A DNA stretch of 64,000 nt from Bifidobacterium sp. ESL0690 (lineage in GTDB: Bacteria > Actinomycetota > Actinomycetes > Actinomycetales > Bifidobacteriaceae), in the NCBI RefSeq assembly GCF_029392315.1, contig NZ_CP113939.1, forward strand, positions 2,232,001 to 2,296,000, read 5' to 3'. Positions 8,486 through 17,566 of this stretch are shown in pieces; the stretch's first letter is position 1, and each line of letters starts with the position of its first letter. Below the pieces are notes generated by a model. It had not been told where the DNA came from and did not search any database. It worked only from the letters and a program-made list of their open reading frames with translations. The position numbers and the translations under genes were made by a program.

Positions 8486-9973
8486 ATGACCTCCGAGATT
8501 AAACCATCACATATCGTTGAATCGGCGGGGGGCATTCCCTACCGTTGGATTGCAGCGGGCAAGGCTACGAGCGTCGACGAACGTGCCGTAAAGGCCAGCA
8601 AGTTCGCCGAGGCTCGCGCTTCCCACAACACCAGCAAACGCAAGCGGCGGAAGCACAAACTGCCGCTGACCGAAGCCGAGATTCATTTCCGCGCAATCAT
8701 CACGCAGCTGGAAGTCTGCCTCGTGCATCGCCCGAAATATGATGATTGGAGCTGGCCGAAAGGCAAGCTTGAAGAGCATGAATCCAGCCGTCATGCCGCG
8801 ATACGCGAGATGGAAGAGGAAACCGGCATACCGGTGGCGCTGGGCCCGAGCATCGGCGAGGTCGAATATCCGCTCAATTCCGAGGGTAAGAACTCGAAAC
8901 ACAACAAAACCAGCGGGGCAATCTACACCAAGCATGTCGTCTACTGGATGGCGTATCCGATTTCGCCGGAAACGGCAAAAAGTCGGGAGCAGGCCGTCGG
9001 CACTATCAAGCCCGCGAAAACCAGCGAAATCGACGAAGTACGATGGCTGACCATCCCGCAGGCTCGCAAGCTGCTTTCCCACCCGCTCGACCGCGATATT
9101 CTCGACCAGTTTGTCGACCGTATCCAGGAAGGCGCTCTCAAGGCGCAGAAGCTGATTATCGTGCGCCACAGCAAGGCGGTCGCACGCAAAAAGTGGAACG
9201 GCACCGACGCCAATCGCCCCATCATCCCACGCGGCGCAGCGGCAAGTTTCGCGCTGAATCAGGAGCTGGGGTGCTATGCCCCGCAAAAGCTGGTTTCCTC
9301 CCCTTGGCTGCGTTGCATGGAAACGCTCGAACCTTACGCTTGGCATACCGGGCTTGAAGTCGAGCAGCTGCCGGCGCTGACCGAAGACGCCTTTGCGGCG
9401 GATCCCGACGCATCCTGGCAGTGTGTTTCAGACGTCATCGACGATTTGTTTGCTGAAACCGATGGCCTATCCGTTGCCAAAAGCGCCGTACGCGTCGGTA
9501 CCAAAGCCGTGGTCAAGATCAGTGATACCAACGATTCCGGCAATCAATCTGGCGATAATACCGACAAATCGGCAAACGCCGACAAGAACAAAAACTCTGC
9601 CTCTGCGATATCCGATTCAGATAAGAATGTAGAGGATTCAACAGCATCAACGGATGATTCCCAATTGTCCAGCCAAAAAGACGGCACCGATAATGCAGTC
9701 CCTCTCCCAGCTGGGAGCCAAACAGTAGCTTCTACACCTGAAAGCACGTCGAAACAGTACAGCCGTGCGACCGCCATCTGTATGCACCGGCCTGTCATCG
9801 GCGGGATTTTCGAACATCTACGTACCATGTGCGCCTCGAAATCGCTGGCCAAACAGCTCATCGCTAAGTCACCTTATATGCCGACAGGTAATGCGGTAGC
9901 ATTGTTTATCGTGAAAGACGCGGAAGGCCCGCGCATCATCGATATTCAAAGAATGGCTCCAGTTGTCTACTAA
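8486..9973 (+). CDS. Nudix hydrolase fused to a histidine-phosphatase domain (MutT1-like)
   Basis: This 495-residue protein has two domains. The N-terminal part has a complete Nudix box (GKLEEHESSRHAAIREMEEE, then TG). The second half has a phosphoglycerate-mutase-type phosphatase start (LIIVRHSKAV, catalytic His) and later CMHRPV. The order matches mycobacterial MutT1, which hydrolyses 8-oxo-dGTP and dinucleoside polyphosphates; that role is inferred. About 70 residues of Asp/Ser/Asn/Lys-rich low-complexity sequence (roughly 345-415) interrupt the phosphatase domain. It follows ppk by 21 bp. Confidence 0.87.
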   Translation: MTSEIKPSHIVESAGGIPYRWIAAGKATSVDERAVKASKFAEARASHNTSKRKRRKHKLPLTEAEIHFRAIITQLEVCLVHRPKYDDWSWPKGKLEEHESSRHAAIREMEEETGIPVALGPSIGEVEYPLNSEGKNSKHNKTSGAIYTKHVVYWMAYPISPETAKSREQAVGTIKPAKTSEIDEVRWLTIPQARKLLSHPLDRDILDQFVDRIQEGALKAQKLIIVRHSKAVARKKWNGTDANRPIIPRGAAASFALNQELGCYAPQKLVSSPWLRCMETLEPYAWHTGLEVEQLPALTEDAFAADPDASWQCVSDVIDDLFAETDGLSVAKSAVRVGTKAVVKISDTNDSGNQSGDNTDKSANADKNKNSASAISDSDKNVEDSTASTDDSQLSSQKDGTDNAVPLPAGSQTVASTPESTSKQYSRATAICMHRPVIGGIFEHLRTMCASKSLAKQLIAKSPYMPTGNAVALFIVKDAEGPRIIDIQRMAPVVY

Positions 9974-11048
9974 TCCAGTGCATTATAGTTCCGGTTCCGT
10001 CAATTCCGCCCATCCCGGCTTCGCACCCGCACGAACGGGTTCCTCACGCCCGGCACGCCCTGCTCAGCTCGACCCGGCTTTGACCGAGAAGATGGCCGGA
10101 GGCATGGACCCTGAGGAAATCAACGAGATGAGCCATGCTTCGGCGCAGGCGATGCTTGACCGCGTGCACCACACGCAGGACCCGAAAATTGTGCAGCGCG
10201 TACTGACTCTGGTCGACCGCGAAGGTGTCGATATCATCGCGGAACTGTGGAGCAGGTCGGAACCCGATTCCCTGCCCGGCATCCTTTGGCGGCTTTACCT
10301 GCTGCGCACGTGGATGCGCAAGAACCAGCGGTCGCTGGCGAGCCTGTACCGTATCGCCGAGCCGGAGGACACGGCCGCTTCTGCCATTGCCGGCGTCGAC
10401 ACTCCCCCGACTGCCGAAGACATCGTGCATACCGCCGATTCCATACTTTCCGGCGCGTTCACCGGTGATTTCGCCGTCGCACTCGAACGCGCCTCCGCCT
10501 TTATCGACGTCATCGCCAAGGGCCTCGCGATTCGCGCGAAAATGCTGACCGGAAAGGCACGCAAGGCAGAAGCTGCCGAAGCAGCCCGCCGCGAAGCGCA
10601 TATGCGTGATTTGCAGCACGAAGTCGAAGCAGCCGAAGCCGCACAACGTGTTGCCAACGAAGCCGCTGATAATGGTGAAAAAGAAAACAGCGATACTGGT
10701 CACACCAATGACACGAATGCGGCCAATCAGGTAGCCGCCAACAATGCGCATGGCAATAACTCCGCCGATTACGACGAGCATAATCACCACAATGCCCATA
10801 GCGACCATGGCACGACTTATGGCGAAAGTGACCGCAACGACCCCGCCGCCAATCGCTACAACTCCGCTCTGCACGACGCAGACAACCGTTACCGTGCAGG
10901 CAAAGGCCCGGCGAGCTCGGCCGGCCCGGCATCCAATGACCCGCGTACCGTCGCCGCTCGTCTGCTGCACACCGGCAGCAATCTGATGACGACCTCCGCG
11001 GATTTCCGCCACGGAGCCAGCCTCTGGCGCCAAGGCAAACTCGAGTAA
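9963..11048 (+). CDS. Conserved-looking hypothetical protein with His/Asn/Asp-rich tail
   Basis: This 361-residue protein starts at a TTG that overlaps the previous gene by 11 bp, implying translational coupling; a GTG at 9978 is an alternative. Residues about 35-215 form a compact, mostly helical domain (PALTEKMAGGMDPEEINEMS, ILWRLYLLRTWMRKNQRSL). A coiled-coil stretch rich in A, E and R follows, then a low-complexity region of His, Asn and Asp. There are no transmembrane or signal segments. I do not recognise the family. Position in the ppk-Nudix operon suggests a cytoplasmic partner, but nothing specific can be claimed. Confidence 0.7.
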   Translation: MSTNPVHYSSGSVNSAHPGFAPARTGSSRPARPAQLDPALTEKMAGGMDPEEINEMSHASAQAMLDRVHHTQDPKIVQRVLTLVDREGVDIIAELWSRSEPDSLPGILWRLYLLRTWMRKNQRSLASLYRIAEPEDTAASAIAGVDTPPTAEDIVHTADSILSGAFTGDFAVALERASAFIDVIAKGLAIRAKMLTGKARKAEAAEAARREAHMRDLQHEVEAAEAAQRVANEAADNGEKENSDTGHTNDTNAANQVAANNAHGNNSADYDEHNHHNAHSDHGTTYGESDRNDPAANRYNSALHDADNRYRAGKGPASSAGPASNDPRTVAARLLHTGSNLMTTSADFRHGASLWRQGKLE

Positions 11049-11145
11049 TCCGGCACCGCGCAAACGCCTAAAACCCGCACTTTACGCGCTCGGCGTGTAA
11101 ACGTAGGATGACCAGTTATACTTAGAGACGCGCTGGACCGTGCTT

Positions 11146-11166
11146 AAGCCCCGGGCTTCATTTTTT
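11146..11166 (+). terminator. Probable terminator after the ppk operon
   Basis: Stem AAGCC / GGCTT with a 3-nt loop is followed by CATTTTTT. It lies about 100 bp after the stop at 11048. A TATACT hexamer at 11117 upstream could instead make this the end of a short transcript. Confidence 0.45.
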
Positions 11167-11326
11167 GCCGCTGCGAGCGGCGTTCGCGCCGACAGGCGCT
11201 TTCGCGGTTCAGCGTTTTACTCTTCAATATCGCCTTTCGACTCAGCTTTGATTTCGACACGTAAGGCGAATCACGAATCCTGAATAATCACGCTAATCAG
11301 GCAGGCAAAAGTCACAGACACTGCAA

Positions 11327-11441
11327 AATGCGTCTTTCCCCGCAGCACAAGGGGTATATGTGCTGCAAACAACGTATCTAGCAACGTTAAATACGTCTTT
11401 CCCAGCACATGTACCTCATTTAATGCTGGAAAAGACCCATT
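11327..11441. repeat. Long imperfect palindromic element, copy A
   Basis: Two arms of about 54 bp (11327-11380 and 11388-11441) are inverted relative to each other. Both contain TCTTTCCC and GTGCTG-type blocks and the ends are AATGSGTCTTT. The 5' flank ACTGCAAAATGCGT is shared almost exactly with copy B at 28201. No frame inside is credible. It occupies the gene-free stretch 11167-11555 before upp. It could be a miniature mobile element or a structured RNA. Confidence 0.6.
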
Positions 11442-11555
11442 CACTAGAGAATCTGGTCGAAAGCCAATAACTTGCCAATCCGCAATGTTGTGACGGCACA
11501 CACAATATTCAGTTTTCGATTTTAAAAAAACCACGGCTGGGCATATCCTAGAAGT

Positions 11556-12194
11556 ATGCAACTTCAAGTTTTGGATCACCCGCTGGTCGAACATAAACTC
11601 ACTGTTCTGCGGGATAAGAACACCCCTTCCAACATCTTCCGCGAGCTCGTCAGCGAGCTCGTCACTCTCGAAGCCTACGAAGCGACGCGCAACCTCGACG
11701 TCGTCGACAAGGAAATCGAGACCCCGATCTGCAAGATGACCGGCAAGCATCTCGCTTCCCCGCGCCCCATGGTGGTGCCGATCCTGCGCGCCGGCCTTGG
11801 CATGCTCGATGGCATGACCAAGCTCCTGCCGACCGCCGAAGTCGGCTTCCTCGGCATGCGCCGCGACGAAGACACGCTCGACATCATCACCTACGCGAAC
11901 CGTCTGCCCGAAGATCTGACCGGACGTCAGGTCTTCCTGCTCGACCCGATGCTCGCCACCGGCGGCACCACTATCGCGGCGACGCACTACTTAATCGAGC
12001 GCGGCGCGAAGGACATCACTTCCATCAACATCATCGCCGCCCCTGAAGGCTTGAAGCGCGTCGAAGATACGCTCGACCCCAGCGTCAACCTCAAGGTTGT
12101 GGTCTGCGGCGTCGACGACCATCTCAACGAGCACGGCTACATCGTCCCCGGCCTCGGTGACGCCGGCGACCGTCTCTATGGCCTGATCGACTAA
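11556..12194 (+). CDS. upp: Uracil phosphoribosyltransferase
   Basis: This 212-residue enzyme converts uracil and PRPP to UMP in pyrimidine salvage. Family features are plain: an N-terminal VLDHPLVEHKLTVLRD, the MVVPILRAGLGMLDG block, and the PRPP-binding loop LLDPMLATGGTT. Length is standard. AGAAG lies just before the ATG. It is monocistronic, with a strong bidirectional terminator 30 bp after the stop. Confidence 0.97.
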   Translation: MQLQVLDHPLVEHKLTVLRDKNTPSNIFRELVSELVTLEAYEATRNLDVVDKEIETPICKMTGKHLASPRPMVVPILRAGLGMLDGMTKLLPTAEVGFLGMRRDEDTLDIITYANRLPEDLTGRQVFLLDPMLATGGTTIAATHYLIERGAKDITSINIIAAPEGLKRVEDTLDPSVNLKVVVCGVDDHLNEHGYIVPGLGDAGDRLYGLID

Positions 12195-12223
12195 GACTGT
12201 CTTTCACAGATAAGTCATTTTTA

Positions 12224-12263
12224 AAAGGGGTTCCTTCCAACAACGTTTGGAAGGAACCCCTTT
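12224..12263. terminator. Bidirectional terminator between upp and the AarF/UbiB gene
   Basis: A perfect 17-bp stem (AAAGGGGTTCCTTCCAA and its complement) has a 6-nt loop. A and T runs on both sides let it serve both convergent genes. Confidence 0.9.
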
Positions 12264-12285
12264 ATCATCACCATTATTGTAAGCG

Positions 12286-14268
12286 CTACTTGTTTTTGGC
12301 GGCTTTCTTGGCTTTGCGGCCTTTGAAATAGATGTCGAAGACGATCCAGACGCTCAAGATGAAGGCGATGACGTAGCCCATGAAACCAACGACAGGAATG
12401 CCGAAAACGATGGGTTTCATTCCTGCGTAATAGACGATGGACGAGCCAACGAACAAGCCGACCACGATTAGCGCCATCGTCAGACGATTGGTCATGTCGG
12501 AAATCTGCTTCAGCGGTTCCTCGCTGCCAACGATCTCCATGTTCATCCGCAACTGGCCGCGCGTCAGCATGCGCATGGCGATCTTGCTCTCGGCGAGCGC
12601 GTCGAGCGAACCATGCAGCGCCTTTTTGCCTTCGATGGCAAGCGTCTTGGCCTCGTCGACCGCCACCTCGTCCAGGCGCTTGCTTCGGGCGGCATGGTTG
12701 GTAATGATCTGAATCATGTTGACGTCGGGAATGAATTCGTCCAACGTGCCTTCGAGTGTGACCATCGCGCGGCTCATGGTGGTGATGGTCGAGGGCACTT
12801 CGATGCCATGCCGCTGGGCGAGATTGGTCAGCGCCAACGCGAATTCGGCGATGTTGAGATCGGCCAGGTCGACTTTGCCGTATTCCTCGACGATGACGTC
12901 AAGGTCGCTCAACAAATGAGGATAATCCTCCGGATCGGGTTGCGTATCGGCGAAACGCAGCAAACCGTCCGCGAGCGCCGGTGAATCCTGCGCCCCGACG
13001 GCGAAAATCATCTGCTTCAGCAGCTTGCGAGTCTTGCGGTCGAGACGGCCGACCATGCCCAAGTCAATCAGCACGATCTTGCCGTTGGCGATGATGACGT
13101 TGCCCGGGTGTGGATCGGCGTGGAAGAAACCGTTGTCGAGAATCTGCGCAGCATAATTGTCAACCAGCTTGGTGCCGATTTCCTTCAAATCGTAGCCTTC
13201 GGCGATGAGCTTGTCGGTATGGTTAAGCGAAATTCCCTCGATATAATCCATCACCACAACGTGCTGAGTGCAGAGATCCATATACGGCTTCGGGCAGTCC
13301 ATATAGCGATATTGGTCGCAGAAACGCTTGAATTCCGCAAGATGCCGGGCTTCCATCAAAAAGTCCGTTTCGTCCTCGAACGTATCCCAAAGTTCCTCGA
13401 CCACACCTCCGAGGTCGACGACCTGCATGCTCGAACCCATAAATTTCGTTGCGGCTTTGGCCACGGAACGCATGATCGAGACGTCCTGCGCCATCGTCTG
13501 TCGCACGCCCGGCCGCTGGACTTTCACGGCGACGTCCTCGCCGGTAAGCAGCGTCGCGCGGTGAACCTGGGCAAGCGAGGCGGAACCAAGCGGCTTGGGA
13601 TCGATGTCAGCGAAAATTTCTGTAACGGGGCGCCCGTATTCCTGCGCGAGTGTATCGACAACGGTCTGGTAAGGCATCGGGTCGGCATCAGCGCGCAGCT
13701 TCGCCAGTTCGTCGCAATATTGCTGCGGCAGAATCTCGGAACGCATCGAAAGCATCTGGCCGACCTTGACGAACGTCGGGCCGAGCGCTTCCAGCATCAA
13801 CCGCATTTTGCGCGGCGTAAGGCCTTTGGTGATGTCGAATTCGCCCATGATACGCAAAATCTCGCCAAGCCGCTTGACCTTTCCGCGCCGGGTCAGGTGA
13901 TAGCGTTGCGCGAACGATTCGCGACGTCGGCCGAACAGGCTGATTTCGTCGTCGCTTGGAGGGCCGGCAAACTGAGCATCTGCTTGCTCAACGGAATCTT
14001 GGGACTTGGAGTTTTCTTCAGATTTGGCGGAGTTTTTGGGCCCAGTAGCGTTTTTTGATTCAGTTGGCCCAGCGGCACCTTTGACTTGGGCAGAACTTCC
14101 GGTTTTAGCTGCATCTTGAGTTTCGACGGTATCCTCAGTTTGGAAGGATTTTTCGGTCTCAGCGGGGCTTCCAGTTCCGGCGAGGCGACTTTCGGTCTCG
14201 GCATTATCCTCGGGCTCATTTTGAGCATAGTTGCCCTTCAAAGCGGTATTGGAAACCTTATCGGCCAT
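12286..14268 (-). CDS. ABC1/AarF/UbiB-family atypical kinase
   Basis: This 660-residue protein has about 120 N-terminal residues that are acidic and Thr/Ser-rich. The atypical kinase core follows: the KxGQ motif in FVKVGQMLSMRSEILP, the Ala-rich loop LGSASLAQVHRA, the VAVKVQRPG lysine, the catalytic HADPHPGNV and the metal-binding LIDLGMVGRLD. Two hydrophobic helices lie at the C-terminus (about 590-650). UbiB/Coq8 proteins assist isoprenoid-lipid metabolism. Bifidobacteria are not known to make ubiquinone, so the substrate here is unclear. ATG 14268 has AGG 5 nt upstream. It is paired with the phasin-like gene upstream. Confidence 0.88.
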   Translation of the reverse strand: MADKVSNTALKGNYAQNEPEDNAETESRLAGTGSPAETEKSFQTEDTVETQDAAKTGSSAQVKGAAGPTESKNATGPKNSAKSEENSKSQDSVEQADAQFAGPPSDDEISLFGRRRESFAQRYHLTRRGKVKRLGEILRIMGEFDITKGLTPRKMRLMLEALGPTFVKVGQMLSMRSEILPQQYCDELAKLRADADPMPYQTVVDTLAQEYGRPVTEIFADIDPKPLGSASLAQVHRATLLTGEDVAVKVQRPGVRQTMAQDVSIMRSVAKAATKFMGSSMQVVDLGGVVEELWDTFEDETDFLMEARHLAEFKRFCDQYRYMDCPKPYMDLCTQHVVVMDYIEGISLNHTDKLIAEGYDLKEIGTKLVDNYAAQILDNGFFHADPHPGNVIIANGKIVLIDLGMVGRLDRKTRKLLKQMIFAVGAQDSPALADGLLRFADTQPDPEDYPHLLSDLDVIVEEYGKVDLADLNIAEFALALTNLAQRHGIEVPSTITTMSRAMVTLEGTLDEFIPDVNMIQIITNHAARSKRLDEVAVDEAKTLAIEGKKALHGSLDALAESKIAMRMLTRGQLRMNMEIVGSEEPLKQISDMTNRLTMALIVVGLFVGSSIVYYAGMKPIVFGIPVVGFMGYVIAFILSVWIVFDIYFKGRKAKKAAKNK

Positions 14269-14372
14269 CGTCACCTGAAATCAAACATAGTTATGCGGCA
14301 CATTGCCACCTGCCCTTGGCCATTCCAGCGCCGAAACAAGATACTAAAAAACAAGAGGCAATAATGCTAAAA

Positions 14373-14666
14373 TTACTCGGCTTTGTCGCCGCTTTCGTCA
14401 GACGTGTCAGCTGCAGGCTTGTCGTCGCCGGGCTTGTCAACGTCATCCGCCTCAGCCTTGGCGTTCTGCTCTTTCATGTCGTCCTTGACTTCCTGCGCCT
14501 TGTGCTTGAGCTCGGTGTTGAGCGTCCTGCCCTGCTCCACCGTCAGCTCGCCCTTCTTGACCAGTTCGTCAACGATTTCCTGCCCTTTTTCGGCAGTGGT
14601 TGCCAGCGCTCCGATGCCGGCCAGAAATATGGTGCGCAGCCCGTCACCCAGTTTGTAATCAGCCAT
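14373..14666 (-). CDS. Phasin-like small helical protein
   Basis: This 97-residue protein begins with an amphipathic helix (DYKLGDGLRTIFLAGIGALA), continues with a charged coiled-coil (KGQEIVDELVKKGELTVEQG) and ends in an Asp/Lys-rich tail. The layout fits the polyhydroxyalkanoate-regulator/phasin family, whose members often neighbour AarF kinases. AGAGGAATC precedes the ATG. It is 104 bp upstream of the kinase on the same strand and is probably co-transcribed. No PHA genes are visible here, so the name reflects fold only. Confidence 0.7.
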   Translation of the reverse strand: MADYKLGDGLRTIFLAGIGALATTAEKGQEIVDELVKKGELTVEQGRTLNTELKHKAQEVKDDMKEQNAKAEADDVDKPGDDKPAADTSDESGDKAE

Positions 14667-14783
14667 GATTCCTCTTTCGTTAGTAGTGATACCTGTAATT
14701 ATTTTAAGCCTTTACTATCGAAATAGCCAAGAGACGAACTTCGGCAATACCAGCCAATAAACACCCTTTCTGCTGTCTCGTTG

Positions 14784-15818
14784 CTATTTGACGGCGAATG
14801 CAGTATCACGCATCATCAGTACGGGACGTATCAGCGAATGTCGTTGTTCAAGCTTCTCACCATTCATCAGCGCCAGCATCTTCCGCCCTGCCAAACGCGC
14901 CATTTTAACCGGATTCTGACGAATCGTCGTCAAACCAACAATGGGCGCCAATTCATTGTCGTCGAATCCGATAACTGACATGTCTTCGGGCACACGGACG
15001 CCAAAGCGCTTGAGCCGACCAATCAGCGGTACGGCAAAATCGTCGGTCTCCACGCAAATGGCCGTGGGCCGCGGACGCAACGCCAGCAACTGCGCGACGG
15101 CGACCTCCAGGGCGTCGTCTTTGGATCGATAATCGTTCGCCTCACCCAGCACAAGATTATGTACCTGGTTTTTATCGAATCCTTGGCTCAACGCCGCCTT
15201 CATGAACATTTCGGCGCGTAATTGAGAACTCAGCTGCAAATCGCCGGGAGCAGGCCAACCGACAAAGGCGATATTCTCGTGTCCCATATTCCTAAGCAAA
15301 TCAATGGCATCGCTCATGGCCTGTCCATCATCGAGCAGGACGGAAGCATCGAATCCGTCGATGGTGCGTGAATCCAATCCGACCGAGGGGATGGAAAGTC
15401 GTTTAAGAATATCGGATTGGCCGGTGTTGAGGTTGATCGAACAAACCATAATTCCGTCGACGTTGCCGTCAGAAGGCAATCTGTCGAAAAACTTGTTGAG
15501 TCTTTGAGCAGTGCCCGCGACAACGGGCACCACGTCATAGCCTGCCGGGGAAAGAATCTCATATGCCCCTTCAAGCACCGAGGAGTCGAACCACGTGTTG
15601 AGCGAGTCCGCCAACAGCAATGAGACCCGCATGGTTTTGCCGCTCGCCAACGAAGAGGCATTGCGTGAAAATTGGAAGTGCAAGCGCTTCGACGCCTCTT
15701 GTACCTTCAGCCTTGTAGAATCATCGACGCGATCCAGCCCGCGCAAGGCACGGGATACCGTCGAATCCGAAACACCGGCTTCAAGCGCCACATCATGCAT
15801 GGTGACTCTGCCCAACAT
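14784..15818 (-). CDS. LacI family transcriptional regulator
   Basis: This 344-residue protein has a textbook LacI helix-turn-helix (VTMHDVALEAGVSDSTVSRA) and a periplasmic-binding-like effector domain (SVIGFDDNELAPIVGLTTIR near the end). AGGAGG lies before the start. ATG 15818 is given here, but TTG 15815 has the better spacing of 5 nt. It diverges from the transporter/phosphatase/alpha-glucosidase operon. LacI-like half-sites with an AGCGCT core lie between them, so it is the likely regulator of that operon. Confidence 0.9.
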   Translation of the reverse strand: MLGRVTMHDVALEAGVSDSTVSRALRGLDRVDDSTRLKVQEASKRLHFQFSRNASSLASGKTMRVSLLLADSLNTWFDSSVLEGAYEILSPAGYDVVPVVAGTAQRLNKFFDRLPSDGNVDGIMVCSINLNTGQSDILKRLSIPSVGLDSRTIDGFDASVLLDDGQAMSDAIDLLRNMGHENIAFVGWPAPGDLQLSSQLRAEMFMKAALSQGFDKNQVHNLVLGEANDYRSKDDALEVAVAQLLALRPRPTAICVETDDFAVPLIGRLKRFGVRVPEDMSVIGFDDNELAPIVGLTTIRQNPVKMARLAGRKMLALMNGEKLEQRHSLIRPVLMMRDTAFAVK

Positions 15819-15984
15819 TGCCTCCTGAAAACACCCTGATTCCTTGGTATTCCTATATCTTACAACCGGGTTTTCCGACTTCTGAGAAGAAAGGCCGTCA
15901 GCCGATCGCGCAACTCGCGTACATTCCCTTTCACCGATACCATACGGCTTACTCAAATAACCGGGAATGCAGGTATTTGACAAT

Positions 15985-16003
15985 CGTTGTGCAAGCGCTA
16001 TTA
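15985..16003. promoter_or_regulatory. Candidate LacI-family operator
   Basis: GTTGTGCAAGCGCTATTAT contains the central AGCGCT palindrome of LacI-family operators, in the divergent region between the LacI gene and the transporter. A weaker related site, AAATGCGCTTT, lies near 16058. The rest of 15819-16153 is A+T-rich promoter sequence. Confidence 0.5.
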
Positions 16004-16153
16004 TTAAAATTGTTGGCTTTTTAAAAGGAAATAATAAAAGTACTATTTATATTTTGTAAATGCGCTTTTATATAACAGAGCAGTATGCAAAGTGGCTCCT
16101 TCAAAGATGCCGGCACCAGTTAACTAAAAGAGAACACAGCACAAGGAGGTCGC

Positions 16154-17566
16154 ATGTCAAGCAATACATTCAATCTTGCTTTTGACAAACATGTACCAAA
16201 AATAAATATGCCGGTTTCCGAACAGCGCAAGAAATGGTTCATGGAGTTCATGAAACCGTTCATCATCAGCGTCCTGCTCTACAGCTTCATGTATTTCGTA
16301 CGCGATGATTTCAAGGCCGCACAGCCGCTGCTGAAAACGCAGCTGCATATGACGACCACTGATCTGGGCCTAATCGGCACCGCGTTCTCCCTGGCCTATG
16401 GCATCGGCAAAATCATCGTCGGCTACATCGTCACCGACAAGGACAACAAGAAGGCCGCTTCCATCATGCTGATGGGGGCTTCACTTATCGTCGCCTGCTT
16501 CGGCTTCCTGCTGACTTTCAACAACATACCGCTCGGCTGGCTTCTGGCGTTCTGGGCCATCAACGGACTCTTCCAATGCGGGGCCGGCCCCTGCTGTTCC
16601 GGCGTCATCATGAACTGGACCACCAAGAAGAACTACGGTCGTTATTACGGCATCTGGAGCGCCTCGCACAATATCGGCGGCGGTCTGGCAGGCATGTTCT
16701 CCCTGTGGTGCGCCAATACATTCTTCCACGGCAACGTGGCCGGCATGTTCATCGCCCCGGCAATCGTCGCCTTCATCATGGGCATGATCTGCTTCACCGT
16801 CGGCAAGAACCGTCCTGAAGACCTTGGCTGGGAATCCGCAGAAACCATTTTCGGCGAGCCCGCAAAAGAAGAGGACGTCTCTTCCGAAGGCGAATCCACC
16901 TGGACCATCTTCCGCAAGTATCTGTTGAAGAACCCGTTGGTCTGGATGCTCTGCTTCTCCGACGTCTTCGCCTATATCATGCGTACCGGCGTCGATAATT
17001 GGTCGTCTCTGAGACTTACCGAGCAGCTCGGCTTCAGCGCCGATACCGGCGCCCAGGCCATCTTCTACTTCGGTCTTGGCTCCATGATCGGCTGCATCAC
17101 TTGGGGAGCGGTCTCCGACGCGCTTAAGGGACGTCCCGCTCTGGTTTCGCTGATCTGCCTGGCCGCTGTGAACGTGCCTATGGTCTTCTACCAGCGCGGC
17201 ACCACCCCGACGGGCGTGCTTATCGCCATCTTCTTCGTCGGTCTCTTCGCGTTCGGCCCGCAGGTGCTGATCGGCATCTCCCTGTTGAATCAGGTCCCGA
17301 AGAAGGCTGCGGCACTGGCCGGCGGCCTGCTCGGCGCCTTCGCCTATCTGCTTGGCGACTCCACGGCAAAGGCCCTGCTCGCCAAGATCGCGGATTCCTC
17401 CGCAAGCGGTATCAACTTCTTCGGCCACGTGCTTCACGGATGGGGCGATACCTTCACGGTAATCTATGTCGCCATCGCCTGCGCCTTCGTCATCCAGCTG
17501 ATCGTCGCGCTCGCCGAGGAGAAGAAGATTCGCGCGGCACGCAAGCCCGAGGTTCAGGCACAATGA
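16154..17566 (+). CDS. MFS transporter of the organophosphate:phosphate antiporter type (UhpT/GlpT-like)
   Basis: This 470-residue protein has about 12 transmembrane helices. Family traits include an early YSFMYFVRDDFKAAQP segment, the conserved GYIVTDKDNKKAAS loop, and WSASHNIGGGLAG in helix 5. Members exchange phosphate for sugar phosphates or glycerol-3-phosphate. An AAGGAGGT Shine-Dalgarno precedes the ATG. The phosphatase gene start overlaps its stop by four bases. Coupling with a phosphatase and an alpha-glucosidase suggests uptake of a phosphorylated sugar, or a family member adapted to a neutral glucoside. The substrate is not determined by sequence. Confidence 0.85.
   Translation: MSSNTFNLAFDKHVPKINMPVSEQRKKWFMEFMKPFIISVLLYSFMYFVRDDFKAAQPLLKTQLHMTTTDLGLIGTAFSLAYGIGKIIVGYIVTDKDNKKAASIMLMGASLIVACFGFLLTFNNIPLGWLLAFWAINGLFQCGAGPCCSGVIMNWTTKKNYGRYYGIWSASHNIGGGLAGMFSLWCANTFFHGNVAGMFIAPAIVAFIMGMICFTVGKNRPEDLGWESAETIFGEPAKEEDVSSEGESTWTIFRKYLLKNPLVWMLCFSDVFAYIMRTGVDNWSSLRLTEQLGFSADTGAQAIFYFGLGSMIGCITWGAVSDALKGRPALVSLICLAAVNVPMVFYQRGTTPTGVLIAIFFVGLFAFGPQVLIGISLLNQVPKKAAALAGGLLGAFAYLLGDSTAKALLAKIADSSASGINFFGHVLHGWGDTFTVIYVAIACAFVIQLIVALAEEKKIRAARKPEVQAQ

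Noticed and set aside
11271..11987. 238-codon minus-strand frame over the upp start and palindrome A
   Set aside because: It is antisense to upp and reads through the palindromic element; its composition is not protein-like.
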